The translations under genes were made by a program, and so were the position numbers. A stretch of DNA of 64,000 bases, taken from the NCBI RefSeq assembly GCF_949628265.1, contig NC_088788.1, positions 7,626,001-7,690,000 of the forward strand, read 5' to 3'. The notes below the pieces were generated by a model. The model saw only the letters and a program-made list of their open reading frames with translations, was not told the origin of the DNA and ran no database searches. Origin of the DNA: Cloeon dipterum (lineage: Eukaryota; Arthropoda; Insecta; Ephemeroptera; Baetidae). Shown piece by piece: positions 22,076 through 34,434 of the stretch. Each line of letters begins with the position of its first letter. The first letter of the stretch is position 1.

Positions 22076-23087
22076 GTGTATGTGTGACACCGGGAAATTG
22101 TACTAGAAAAACGATTAAATGGTTTGCTTGATATGAGGTTGCTCTGCTGTAAATACGAAATGAATTGCGAAAGGTAAAGCATGTACTTAAAGACTTCTTG
22201 AGGACTGTGGGTTATTTTTTCAATAAAACATAAAATAAAAACTTGTGTTTTTAATTGACGTTTTGACCGTTCAACACATGCAGGGTATATTTTGTAAGAT
22301 AATTTTTTTAACACGCGTAACGCAATGGTAACCTTTGTCAATAAATAAAAGGCAAATTTAATTCTTATAAAATAGTTTATTCTCTATATATCTCATTTCC
22401 ATTTGTGTCCGGTGCAACATCAACCGTGACTATTAAGTAACATGTAATCTGTTTGCACAGTCACTGTACGCGTCGAAAGTACAAAAAAGGTGTATTTTGG
22501 CCAAGGACGATCAGAAGATCACACGTAGCCACCGGTCCTGGTCCAAATTCCCCTAAATCTATCTTATCAGAGATTTAGCAGAGTCTGTTTAGCATGATAA
22601 TCAGCATTTCAAGAATTTTCATGATAAATAATACTTCTCCAAGAGAGCATTTTCTTTTTTTGCTCTTTTTATACCTGTCTGAAGACCGGGAAGGGCGCGC
22701 ACTGCACTAGCACGAATGTTGAAACCCGGGTCCCAATAACACCGCGATCGGATTACATGGGCGCACCAGAGGCCGCACAGGGACCCAGCCCACTCAAGGG
22801 CCACTCGCCTCCGCACAGAGGACTGCATTGAAACGCTAGACATTCGTCCCGTGAAGCCAAATCACGCATGCTGGAAAGCTGCAAAGCAGCAAGTAGCGAG
22901 TCGGCGCCGGTGCGCCTCCCAGCCCGTTGGGCAATTTGAGCAATTCGAGTCACTACAAACTAACCACTTTTTGCCATCTCTGACACTGGGTAGCCAGTAT
23001 TAGATCTCCCAACTGCTCAAATACCTCACATTGCTTTGACACTCCTGAGAATGCCTTAACAATGCGAGCCAACACGGGCTGGTTTCA
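22076..23087. other. P450 3' flank and GC-rich junction between the two duplication units
   Basis: Sequence to about 22620 belongs to unit 1 (AATAAA near 22222). From 22620 to 23087 there is a distinctly GC-rich stretch (22680-22960) not found elsewhere in the window, followed by the start of unit 2. Short ORFs on the minus strand (for example 22753-22953) match nothing I recognise. This may be an insertion at the duplication breakpoint. Confidence 0.45.
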
Positions 23088-26000
23088 CTGCGATTAAATG
23101 ATTCAATTGATTGGCAGTCTTGCCTAATTGAGGAGAGGAAACGTATATAAATTTTTACATTACATCTAGGTATTTCAGGAGCTCAAATAAATCGATTTTC
23201 CAGGTATATTGATTTTTTATAAAAATTTAAAATTTAATGTGTAATGATAAGATGAAGGACAATTTTTGACCAGTAAATAGAGAAGTGCTCAAAATTTTTG
23301 CACCACTGATATGAATTCTGAGAGAAAAACAAAGACAAGATAAAGCGTTCCTGTAATTATGATTGACAGAGCAATCCGAAAAAAATAAAAGACTTCCTCA
23401 ATGTTAAAATCATTATATCCCACGCCTTATATAAAATAAAATATCAAATATGATACATATCCGATTCAGAGGTGTTGGAAATTTATATTTGGCGTCGAAT
23501 TTCCAGACTCTATATACACATCACTGAGAAGGCTCTCACGTGTGACATAATTAAAGACATGAATTTTTGCTTGAAAATGTCGTCAAAATCTAACTAGAAT
23601 TTAAATAATTTATCTATCTGCACGCGAAGGATTGAGATTTTCGCCTGCCCACAAAGGAAAAAATAGATTATCAGTGGTCAAGGTTCTCTGGGGCAAATTT
23701 TTCCCTGATTTTAACCAGGCAAATTTCTTGTAAAAGATACAGGGATTCCGAATCTGTCTCCTATGCATACCTCGTTTCATCCTGAATTTTTTGCTTTCTA
23801 TAATGATGTCCACATTGTTGGTCCTCAATGAAAATTCAACGCAAATTGACACAAGATATAAATAATTTGAATATTTGATAAGCTAACATGCAAAATGTAT
23901 GAGTTGATGACAGTTAAGACGCGTAATTGTATATTGAAGTACCTTTTGGTATGTACCTTTAAGTTACAGTTTTGGACTTGGATCACCTCCAAGACGCAAT
24001 TATAAAGTAGCGCGTCAAAACAAAAACTGGATCAATCTGCATGCTGTCTGAGTCACCACTAACGGTAAGCGCATCAAGGCGAAAAATGGACTCTGTAATA
24101 TTTGTGATAAGGAGTATACTGCGCGCGCAGTATGTTTCAGGCCAGACGTTTTAATTGCGTATAATCTGTGATCGTTCTCCTTCGAACCTAAATTGAACTT
24201 GCTATCAAAAACAAAGTTTGGCAATGATTGGTAAGTAAAGAAATGAAAATAAAGTTACACAAGAGACATCACTAAAACAGTAAAATATTTTACTCTACTA
24301 TTACATAGTTCCTAACAAATTATATTTTGTCTTTTTATTGAGAGCCATAAGCCCTTGAAAAGGATCAAATCGTTGATAAGATAATACTATAAATAAATAA
24401 AAGTATAGACCAATTAGGACCGTGCTATTTTTGCTCCACAGAAACGTGACTAAAAAACCACAGACATATTACAATGACAAGACATATGTGAGGAACGGGG
24501 CTTGCAGAATTGACGTCTAAATTATTATAATTTTTTATTCTATTCCTGCTCTATAGACAAATACAATAAAATAAATTTAAATAAAAATATTATACAAAGC
24601 AGGAAAGGGTGAACAGTACTAGCGAAAAAATGCTGAATCGATTCATCACTAACAATAAGTAATATCACGCCGCACTGACGAGCCGCAAATTATAACACTA
24701 CTTAATCAAGTTCACTGAACACTTACTTTTGCAATAAGGGGGAGAAAATTAGATAAGCATTTTTATACATTTGAATACCAGATCGCACAGTGGTTTTATA
24801 GGGGGATTTTATTCTAAAGAATAATATAAATTAAATTTATTTTCCTAGATTACTAATTTTTCAGCAAACCTAAGTAAGCAAAGTCAAATGGAGTGTAACA
24901 CGGAAAATAACGAATAAATGAATTGACAATTTAATCTGAGTCACTTTTCTCATGCGTCAAAGTGTAATCTGCACGGTAACTGATAAAAAAGATTGAGAAA
25001 TTTGGAACAGGTGTTACCATGATCTCCGATCGTAGTCCATACTGAGCCTAAATTTAAACTCTCAATCAATAGTTAAAGTCCACCAAATAAGGATTACAGT
25101 TTGTTAGATTAGAATTAGAAAAACCACGGCGTAAAACTACAAAAGTTTATACTCATCTTTTATTTAATAAAATATTAGTTATTTAAGATCGTAAAAAAAA
25201 CTGTCAATAGAATTTAAGCCGTTCAAAAATGCTGAATCACTATATGATTAGATAAAAATTAACTACAAGATCACCAAACTGTTGGGGATTTTTGGTCCAG
25301 AGGAAAGTTCACCTAATGGTTTAGAATGATATGAAAAATAATAATAAGGAAAAGGGGCTTGCAGTTTTAAAGTCCGAATTTGATAAGCTTAGTTGATAAT
25401 CTTGTTTTTCAAGCATTATCATCGTGATGAGTAGGATCCTACTCACACCTCCAAAAATATAAAACCTATTCGTTAGGGTTGTACATAACCGGCAAAACCG
25501 ATTATTTTTTCTTGAGCCTTTATGATGTCCGGACCTTCATATGAGTGCGAAGCATTTTGACAGATTTTAAAAATATAATTTTTTCGAATATTTCATCCAA
25601 GCCGACTTTTTTATAATCTTCCATAAGTGATTATTGACTGATTTTTATTACGTGTTTTTCTTCCGTTGAAATCCGCGCAACAGGGAGGTTTAAAAAGTAT
25701 AATTTAGCAAAGAGATTCTTTAAAAATAAAAAAAAACAGGTGAGATAATTAATAATTCAATAAAAAATACTTGCTTCTCTATACTTGCCCAAATTTTAGA
25801 TTTTTTTTTTATCTTTTAAAGGTTTGTAAATGGTTTTTTCAGTACCTTCGTCGCGAATGGTGTGCAAATTTTGAGAAAATTTCCCTTTTGGCGAAATATA
25901 TCTTAATTTTCAATAAGAGAAGACTGATTAGCATGAAGCCAAAGAGCCGATTTTAAAAAAAAATTAAACAGCAACCTGGAATTTTTCTCCAATTTTCAGG

Positions 26001-26262
26001 TGAAGAAAAAAAGGTTTTTTATTCTTTTGCTGTTTACTTGAACAACAAATTTAAGAGCAATATATGATTTGGAATGGTAAAGATCGCATGAGGTGAGCAA
26101 ATACTGATAAGCTATTTTGCTAAAAGTAAAGAAAAGGATGAGACACTACACCGATTATTTTAAAGATTATATTTTGCCTGGTAACCGATCATAAAAGCGA
26201 TTCAATTACTGAGTATAACAATCGATTATTTCTTTGCCAAGTCGATTATTTATGTACATCCC

Positions 26263-26270
26263 TATATATA
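26263..26270 (+). promoter_or_regulatory. TATA box of P450 gene 2
   Basis: TATATATA lies about 75 bp before the ATG at 26343, followed by the same CTTAGCTGC and GAGTGGATTCAT blocks as in gene 1. Confidence 0.55.
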
Positions 26271-26342
26271 CTTAGCTGCGCACGAGTGGATTCATTGGCA
26301 AAACAAATATTCCTGCTGAACGACACACTCGTGGTTGCAGCA

Positions 26343-28329
26343 ATGGTTTTGTCCCTGCCGCTCTGGCTCAACGTGCTTTTGAGTCTTTCAGCCGTTTTTC
26401 TGGGTCTGCTCTACTACTACCTCACCTACAACTTCGACTATTGGAAGAAAAAGGGTGTCAAGTAAGATCATAAATTAATTAATCAAATTAAACTGATTTT
26501 TTATTTTTTTTTCAGATATGAGAAAGGCTGGCCACTATTCGGCTCGCTGTTTACGGCCATGACCCTGAGGGAGCACAGGGTCCAATGCCTCGATAATATC
26601 TACAAAAAATACAGCGGTGAGAGTTTCGTCGGCTATTACCAGGGAAGAGACCCGGCTCTTCTCATCTTAGATCCTGAGCTGATCAAGAGAATTCTTGTCA
26701 AAGACTTTAGTTATTTTACCAGCCATGGGATTGAGGTTAGTATACAAAATTGTTAAAATAGCGGAAATTAATTTAATTTTTTTTATTGCAGTTTCATGAA
26801 AAAACCAACCCCATGTTGGCGAAGAGTCTGTTCGCTTTGGACGGACAGCGATGGCGAGACATGAGGAGCAAAATGGCGCCGACCTTCACCACGGGCAAAA
26901 TGAAAATCATGGTGCCACACATGGTCGAGGTGGGCCAAAATTGGCTTCAGTTTTTGTCTAAAAACGTCTCCGATGAAGCGGTCGATCTGAAGGTAAATTA
27001 TTTTATTTAAAAATTATACATTTTATTATAGTATTCATTCTGGAATATCAGGAACTTGCAGTGACCTACACTGCCGACGCAATCGGAAGCTGCGTCTTCG
27101 GCGTGAATTACAATGCGTTCGAAAATCCGAACAATACTTTCATGACAATGGGCAGAAGACTAGTTAGCTACGACTTTAAGAGAGGAATTAAGGCGATTTG
27201 CGTGATCTTTTTCCCAGAGGTGGATTATAAATGAATTAATAAATTTATTTGATTTAATTTTTTTCCATCTAGCTCGCGAATTTTTTGGATTTTGAATTTT
27301 TTGAAAAGAGCATGGTTGATTTCTTCTGCAACCTACTTACGGAAATGATGGATAGCAGGAAGAAATCGGGACAGACGCGCAAAGATTTTCTGCAGTTGAT
27401 GATTGAACTGAAGGAAAAAGGTTCAGTGGCCTCAGACAACGCAGAAGAAGAAAAAGAGAGCAAAGAATTAGGCGGATCATTTGAAGATTCCCAGCTTTCA
27501 TCGGGCAAATTCGGTTTGTGCTTCAATTTGCATATGTTTGAAATCAATTAAATTACAATTTTCAGAATTTTCTGACGAGGATCTATTCGCTCAGGCGATT
27601 GGTTTCTTCGTTGCTGGATTTGAAAATTCGTCGACGCAGATTTCTCTTGCATGCTTAGAGCTGGCTGTCGAGAGCACATTGCAGCACCGAGCCCACGCCG
27701 AAATCGATCAGGTTTTGAAGGAACATGACGGAAAATTGACTGCCGACGCGCTCAAAAAAATGGTTTACCTCGAAAGCATAGTAGAAGGTAAAAGGTTTAA
27801 GCAATAATTTATGATCTTGTTGCTCACCTTTTTCTTATTTTAAAGAAACGCTTCGAAAATATCCGCCAACGGGAGGACTGGTCCGCAGTTGCACCAAAAA
27901 CTACCTGATCCCCGGCACCAACGTGCGCCTCGAAAAAGGCACAATCATCATGATTCCATCTTACTCGATCCAAAACGATCCCAAGTACTTCCCTGACCCT
28001 GAGAGGTTTGACCCTGAACGCTTCTGTGACGAGGACGCTCACCGCAAACTGCAGTACCTGTACACTCCCTTTGGAGACGGACCGAGACATTGCATAGGTT
28101 TGAGAATTCAACCATTTTTTATTAATATAATTAATGAAATTTGGCATTTTTAGGAATGCGATTCACTCTGCTTCTCATCAAAACTGGCCTGGTTTCGATT
28201 TTGAGCAAATTTGAAATTTTGCCATGCAAAGAAACGGTATATCCGCCAAAAATCGACCCGGTCCGCATGCCTCTGAGCGCTGTTGGTGGAGTTCGAGTGA
28301 AACTGCAAGAGCGAAAAGTTAATAACTGA
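26343..28329 (+). CDS. Cytochrome P450, CYP3 clan (CYP6/CYP9-like), gene 2
   Basis: Eight exons in the same pattern as gene 1: 26343-26461, 26516-26735, 26792-26992, 27052-27219, 27273-27513, 27566-27787, 27846-28097 and 28154-28329, giving 532 aa. All P450 motifs are intact (WRDMR, AGFENSST, ETLR, FDPERF, FGDGPRHCIG). Differences from gene 1 include FHEKTNPM versus FHEQRNPM, SLFALDG versus SLFGLDG, GGSFEDSQ versus GGLEDSQ, KYPPTGGLV versus KYPATGGLI, and the C-terminus KVNN versus IVK. Several of these lie in or near likely substrate-recognition regions, so substrate range may differ slightly. It is the recent tandem paralogue of gene 1. Confidence 0.95.
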
Positions 28330-28870
28330 CTCATTGTGAGTGTGACACCGGGAAATTGTACTAGAAAAACGATTAAATGGTTTGCTTGATATGAGGTTGC
28401 TCTTCTGTAAAATGAATACGAAATGAATTGCACAGCATGTACTTACGGACTACCTGAGAAAAATATTGGACTGCGGGGTATTTTTTTTTAATAAAAATAA
28501 AATAAAAACTTTTCAATTGACGTTTTGACCGTTCAACACATGCAGGATATATTTTGTATAATAATTTATTAAAAATTTGTAATGCATTACTGTTGTCAAT
28601 TGATAAAAGTCAAATTTATTTCCTTAAAATATTTTTTTATTTCTCATTTTCATTTGTGTGCGGTGCAACATCAACCGCGACTAATAAGTACGTGTAATCT
28701 GTTTGTACAGTCACTGTACGCGGTGAAAGTACAAAAAATGTGTATTTTGGACAAGGACGATCAGAAGATCACACGTAGCCACCGGTCCTGGTCCAAATTC
28801 CCTTAAATCTATCTTATCAGATATTTAACAGAGCCTGCTCAGCATGATCATCAGCATTACAAGAATTTTC

Positions 28871-31409
28871 GAAAAAAATTATTATTATTTCTCTGTTAGC
28901 GAATTTTTTATAGAAAATTAATGATTATTTTCCGGTCGACATCATATTTAAAGTGATATTTTCCTGTAATACACTGAGCTTTTAATTTTTCGGCACGTAC
29001 AGAACAATAACTCCCTATTTTCAATGCACGTCTCTTATTTCAAACAGAGCTTTGCTTATTGTTTATTGTTTCCATTCCGTAATTCGGATGGCTGATTAGA
29101 AATTTGGGATGGTTTGGGATTCCCTGAACGAGCCCACGGAGAGAGGGAGAGATTATATGAGTTATAAATTTCACGTTCTATTGCTTCACACTTGTTTTCA
29201 ATTTATGATTCGGTCCAAATCGAATTTTCGTCTCTTCTTTCAAAGGCTCGTTTCCCGGCTTATCCAGATCACATTTTAATCAAAATATTAAATTTCCGTT
29301 ATTTCTAAAACTGTCATTAAACGAGGAAATCGTTTTTAAATGGCTTTTTTTAGCCGGAAATTTTCAATTTAAGAAATTTTGAGCCTGCGTGGCAACTCTA
29401 AATACACATTCGAACTTTAGATTTACAGCAATGAGTATTATATCTGACACTTCAAACTGCTACGGAACAATGATTTCAAATCAGAAGCTTTACGACCTTT
29501 GCGACCATCGCTCTTATCTTGATTAATTTTAAGTCGGTAAAAATAGACCATATATTTGACGCACCGATTGAATCAAAGAATCCATTCAAATAAAGAATAA
29601 TTTGAAAATTTAAAGATATTTTTTTTTATTTAGAAAATAAGAATCTCAACGTGCATGAATTATTGCAAATTAATATGAATGTACGACACGCTTCAAGTTT
29701 ATTAATTTAATTTTAATTCTTTAATTTAAATCGCACTAATCCTTCATTTTATCTTGATCAAATGTTTTTTATCCTCAGGTTAAAGTATTTTTTTATAATT
29801 TAAGAAAAATAATTTAGTTGAAACAATCCTTTAAATTGTTTATGCATCACCTTTAAATTCTATGACAATTTTCCAAAGATTTGCAGCAGAATTACTCCTA
29901 ATAGGGTTCACGGTTCACCTGTTCTGCGAATTTGCAGAGAATTCAAGAGCTGCTGGCGCACTACTTCCAAATTATGGAAGTTTGAAGTTTTATATTTCTA
30001 CGGCAAGCAGTTTTAACGCTTAATTTGAATTATCAGCACCGTAGATTTTAGTGCTTTTAATCTATAACATTATCCTCTGGTGTCTCTGATTGCTAAATAT
30101 TTTCATCGATTGGTTTCGAAGAAATCGAGCAGACAACTAAGGTGAAATTTTTTAGATAAGAGAAATTGTGGTCTCGTGTTTTTGGCCTTTGAGATTAGAT
30201 TTGATATCTGTTTTCCGTTGAAGCACAAATAATGCGGTCCTAAAATGATTAAAAAAATTATTTGCTAAAATTTTGGTTTGCTAAGATTTTTATTAATACA
30301 AAATTAGCTCCGTTCAGTTTTGCAGGTAAATTTTTAACTAATGCACCACATTTCAGCATTTTATTCGGTATTTTTTTTTAATTATTTTCAGATAGACATA
30401 TTGATTAAAATATAATTTTGGGGAAAATAATTATTCAGCACTTGTCTTAGTTATTCTTTTAATAAATCGACTTGGATCAAAGTTACTCACAAACGGCGAA
30501 CAATATCAAAGAAAGTACCATCCAATTCAGTAATTGTAATTGCGATAAAGAGGAAACTTTTAAAGTGGATTGATTGTTAGACTAAAAAAAATTCCTTTTT
30601 GTGATTCGCTTGCGTTCCATTAACCTTTGTCGCGTTAATATCACTATGGCGCTCTAAATTAATTTATAATAAATATTTTTCTCACGTCACAGGGTAGTTA
30701 ATGAGAATTATCAGAATTGTTGGCTACAGTAAGAAGTTCATCAAGGGGTTAGTTTTAACAATTTGTTTCACAAAAGAGAGCCTTGCACCTTGCTACTAAT
30801 TATATTCCAATTTGGCCACTTTGTGTGGAAACTTTTTGATCTAAAATTAGATATTGCAGGTAGGGAGACAGTCCTCGTCACCACTAATTGATAAGCATGC
30901 AAACTTTGCAGCAACTTTTTCGTAAAAATTTAATTAAATCCTCAGGGATAAATTTATGCATTGGAAACAATAAATTTCCGGGTTTTTGCAGAATTAATCC
31001 TCTTTGAACGTGATAAAGAGAAAACACCTTCAAACTATCAGCGATAATTTTGCTCATTGTCAAGGTGAAAGACGACGAGAGATAAAATAACCGTGGCATG
31101 GTTTAACTGCTGCGTTTATCAATTTTGATAATTTAACTGATTAAAAGGGATTGAAGAAAAGTCGGCAGGTTGGTAACATTGCTAGATTATATATTTCAGT
31201 GAAAGCATAATTTCTTGATTTTATTGCAGATTCGAGTTTGAATTGTACACAGAGAGAGAAGTTAGCTACAATAATGCGATCTGTACACTGTCGGTTCGAA
31301 ACATGCATTTACTTTGACGTGTGTGTAAGAATATAAGTGTCCCAGCCTCAAATAATGATACACAAAATTAAATCATCGATTTCACGGAAGATGCAGCGCG
31401 GAGGCCGAA
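28871..31409. other. Gene-free AT-rich stretch between P450 gene 2 and the RYamide gene
   Basis: No coding exon could be supported on either strand. A weak relic of the TTAA MITE family may lie at 30855-31015 (GGAGACAGTCCTCGTCACCA and a TTGGAAACAATAAATTTCC-like block). Otherwise I see nothing. Confidence 0.4.
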
Positions 31410-33649
31410 CTACTCGTCGGAGCTCTCTTCGCTGCCCTCCTTGGCCGCCGCCTCCGCCGCGCTCCAACCTGACTCCTCACTCCTGAAAATTAACGTGAAT
31501 ATTTTTATATTTCTTTGAAGTAATCATCTAGATTACAATGTCAATAATTTCATGATTCTCTGATGTTGAAATACATATAGGACGCTAACACTTGTGATTT
31601 TAAGTATGTTACATCATAAGATTATTAGGCAAGCAAGTTAATTTATTATTTTAAAGTCGAAAAAAAAATTGTTAAATTTAATACACTATATTGAAATACA
31701 CAAAAATTATTTAGAAAACAAATTTTTAATTATAAAAATATTAGATACAAAATTTTATTTATTATAAATTTTATTTAAACGTCTTTTAAAAATATGTTTA
31801 ATAAATTATGTATAATTATTATTTATATAAAATAATACTTTACATAAATAGTTTTACACAACAAACTCTACTTAATGCAAAGAAAATCTTGATCTAGTAC
31901 GTTTTTTATTTATTTTAAATTTGAATATTTAAAAGAAGATTTTGACCTTTGTAAACAGTGGTAGAGGTGGTTCATTCCAGAATACTTGCAGACGAGGAAT
32001 TGCGATTCGGCGGCGGGCGACTCAGTCAGCAGCGGATAAAACTCTTCTGTGAAGCAAATTCATTAATTAATTGTTTCAACTTTCAACGAGAAAAAAGTCT
32101 TTTAACCCGAGCGAAAAACACGTGTGTGTTGCTTGCTAGCTGCATATTAAATAACTGGCACTCGCTCGGCGAAAATAATTGGCTTAATTGCTCTTTTTAT
32201 GTCTTGTTCAAGAGTGTGCAGACTTTCAACTTAATTCACGACGAGACTCGGAAACAGTTTTTCTCGCCGTATAAGATAAATTGAATTTGCTCTAGTGCTT
32301 ATCTTTCTGAAGTTTGGTTGATTTTTCAATTTTCATCTTTGAGTCCTTTTAAAACACTTGAAGGTTTTTTTGTAGAGAAACACTGATAGAGCTTTTATTT
32401 AATGATGATATTTATTTCGTTCAACGAACCAAAATATTTTTTTTAAAAATAATTTTGCATTGGTTTTACTGTTCCAAAGTGTTTTTTAATATAAAATAAA
32501 TTTAACATTTAAAATCATTACATTGGACAAGAAAAAATACAAAAAATATCTCTGCGTTAACTAAAAATAAATATTTTGTTCCAAGAAGTAATCTAAAACT
32601 TGGCAATAATTCAGACATACATTTTGCTCTGCTTGTGTTTTTCCCCCGAAAAGAATTTTACCGACTGACCTTTGGATTGCGCGGGCGGAGATCTTTTGCC
32701 GTAGCGACTGTTGATGAAGAATTTATCCGCCCTGGGCTGCACGTTTCCCTTGGGCCGGCCGCCGCTCCACAGACGAGCCATGTTGCCTGCTACGCACACG
32801 CTCTTGTTACTTATTATATCGCCGGAATTCCGCAAACTTTTAATTAAACCGTCTGCTCAACATGGTTTTGCGGACCAAATTGATGACGATTTAAAAATAA
32901 ATAAGAATAACTTTATCTTGCTTAAATAATATGACTTTAAAGGGGATGAAAAAGTTTCTTGTCCTTTAATTTTGGGAAATTTTTATGAAAATCTTAATTT
33001 ATTTCGACTTTCAATTTGCCTCCGTCATCTGCTTGGAAAAATTATTAAAATATGGCTAATTTTTAGACCAATTGAAAGAAAACATGTTTTAAAACTTTTA
33101 AAATTAATTTTTTATAGGCAGTGAAAGTTTTATTAATTTGATTAATTTATTTTTTTAATTAAGTCGTCCTGGTCCCGGCAAAATTGCGTAACTTTCAACA
33201 ACCAAACGCGAATTTCCTTGTTGCAAGAAAAGGTCAACAATCAATTCGACAATGAAAATTTGGGTGTTTGTTGAACGTTGCGCAATTTTGCCGGGACCAG
33301 GACGAAGTGCTACATTAAAGGACCTTTTAACACTTAAATATTTGAATTCTTTTGAAATTGTGTCAAAAAATCTCTTAATTCCATAGAGACTCAAATTAAA
33401 AAGGCTCTAAAGGAAGGCATCGTAGAATTTCATCGAAATTTTAGATTATTTCTACAGACCCATAGGACCGGGAATGCGTTTCCCGTATCGCGAGTTGGTG
33501 AAGAAGAGCTGCTTGGCGTCCGCCGCGTTCTGTCTGCCGTAGCGCGTGAACGTCCGGAACTGCTGGTGTTGCTGCTGATCGCCGGACGCCTCGGACACCA
33601 CCACCACAGACACCACCACCAACACCCACCACGACAGCACCAACCGCAT
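31410..33649 (-). CDS. RYa: RYamide neuropeptide precursor with three predicted RYamides
   Basis: Exons in transcript order: 33460-33649, 32670-32786, 31947-32046 and 31410-31482, in phase, for 159 aa. The signal peptide is MRLVLSWWVLVVVSVVVVSE. Amidation and processing sites then give FRTFTRYG|R, NAADAKQLFFTNSRYG|KR and, after a single Arg, ADKFFINSRYG|KR. Each Gly would become a C-terminal amide, and the latter two fit the arthropod consensus FFxxxRYamide. The C-terminal region has a paired-cysteine segment (CKYSGMNHLYHC) and an acidic tail. Insect precursors usually carry two RYamides; the first one here, FRTFTRYamide, is the unusual one. RYamides act on a GPCR related to the NPY-receptor family and affect feeding and water balance in insects. 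A TAG acceptor just before the ATG suggests an upstream non-coding exon. Confidence 0.93.
33165..33304. mobile_element. 140-bp hairpin MITE with AAGT target duplication, in RYamide intron 1
   Basis: The ends are near-perfect inverted repeats: GTCCTGGTCCCGGCAAAATT at the left and its complement at the right. Much of the interior is also palindromic, so the whole element can fold into a hairpin. AAGT flanks it on both sides (33161-33164 and 33305-33308), consistent with a 4-bp target-site duplication. Diverged copies lie at 38829-38962 and about 62270-62420. Confidence 0.8.
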
Positions 33650-33993
33650 CTTCGCTCTTCAAACTGCAACTAGAAAATTACAGCATCTTGAGAATTAGAT
33701 TTAAAAAAATTATTTTGAAATATAAAAATACAGAGTTAAATAAATAAAAATATTTAATCGTCGAATAAAATTAACTTCAAATTTAAATTGAAAATCCCTT
33801 TTGCAAATATTTTTTTTTAATATTTTTAATCTAACAACAATTGGTCGATTATACTCATTGTTGGCCGTGGATTTTTGACACCTTAATTACGTTTTGTGAA
33901 AAAAGCTCGCAATCACCTCAATAATAAGATCAAGTTACAGATTTCGTGGATTTTCTTTTAAGTTTCTGCAACAAATACATTTTTCCTTTTTTT

Positions 33994-34434
33994 TTAAAGA
34001 GGAATGATAATGCAAAAGCCTGGAAAAAGCTTGTTGCCAATGCATAAACTCATCCCTAAGGATTCAATTAAAGCCAAATTGACCTAAGAAGCACTGTATT
34101 TTTTTGAAAAAATTGGCTGGAAAGTTGCCGTGCTTTTCAAATGGTAACGGCTGTCTCTTTACTTGAAATCCGATTTTATTTCAAAACCAAGAGTTTCTCC
34201 AAAAAGTGGCATACACCGTTGGACAGATCTCGACGAGAGGAATCGAAATATGCCAAGAAAATATGTTCAAGCACTGTAAATTTTGGAGAAACTTAGCAAA
34301 ATTTGAATTTTTACTGTCGGAAGGTCCATTTTTATTATTGCAAATTGTTGAACAAATTGTTTATCGGCCAATTGTTTAAGGCATCCAACAATTCAAATAA
34401 TTTTCAATTGTTGCCCAGTATCATTCCACTTCAA
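33994..34434 (-). mobile_element. TTAA-flanked MITE, copy A
   Basis: It begins TTAA followed by AGAGGAATGATAATG and ends CAGTATCATTCCACT followed by TCAA (one change from TTAA). It is in reverse orientation relative to copy B and contains the complement of GATCTGTCCAACGGTGTATG. No transposase ORF is present. Confidence 0.85.

Larger units (their letters stand above)
15837..22620 (+). repeat. Segmental tandem duplication, unit 1 (P450 gene plus ~4 kb upstream)
   Basis: From CACTGCGATT at about 15837 to the block TCAGCATTTCAAGAATTTTC at 22620, this matches 23088-28870 in the same order and orientation, through non-coding as well as coding sequence. Unit 1 is about 1 kb longer because of insertions near 17640-18150, 19380-19600 and 19670-19990. 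No gene other than the P450 is recognised in it; short ORFs at 16463-16672 and elsewhere are not conserved as ORFs in unit 2. Confidence 0.85.
23088..28870 (+). repeat. Segmental tandem duplication, unit 2
   Basis: This is the second copy of the segment starting at 15837. Coding exons match unit 1 almost throughout, while the flanks carry many small indels. The upstream part (23088-26260) holds no recognised gene. Both P450 copies are intact, so the duplication is fairly young or maintained by selection. Confidence 0.85.

Noticed and set aside
22619-22953. Minus-strand ORFs at the P450 unit junction
   Set aside because: They reflect GC-rich composition; the products match no known protein and there are no splice partners.
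32635-32929. Plus-strand ORFs across RYamide exon 2
   Set aside because: They are antisense shadows of an exon that encodes an unmistakable RYG-KR processing site.
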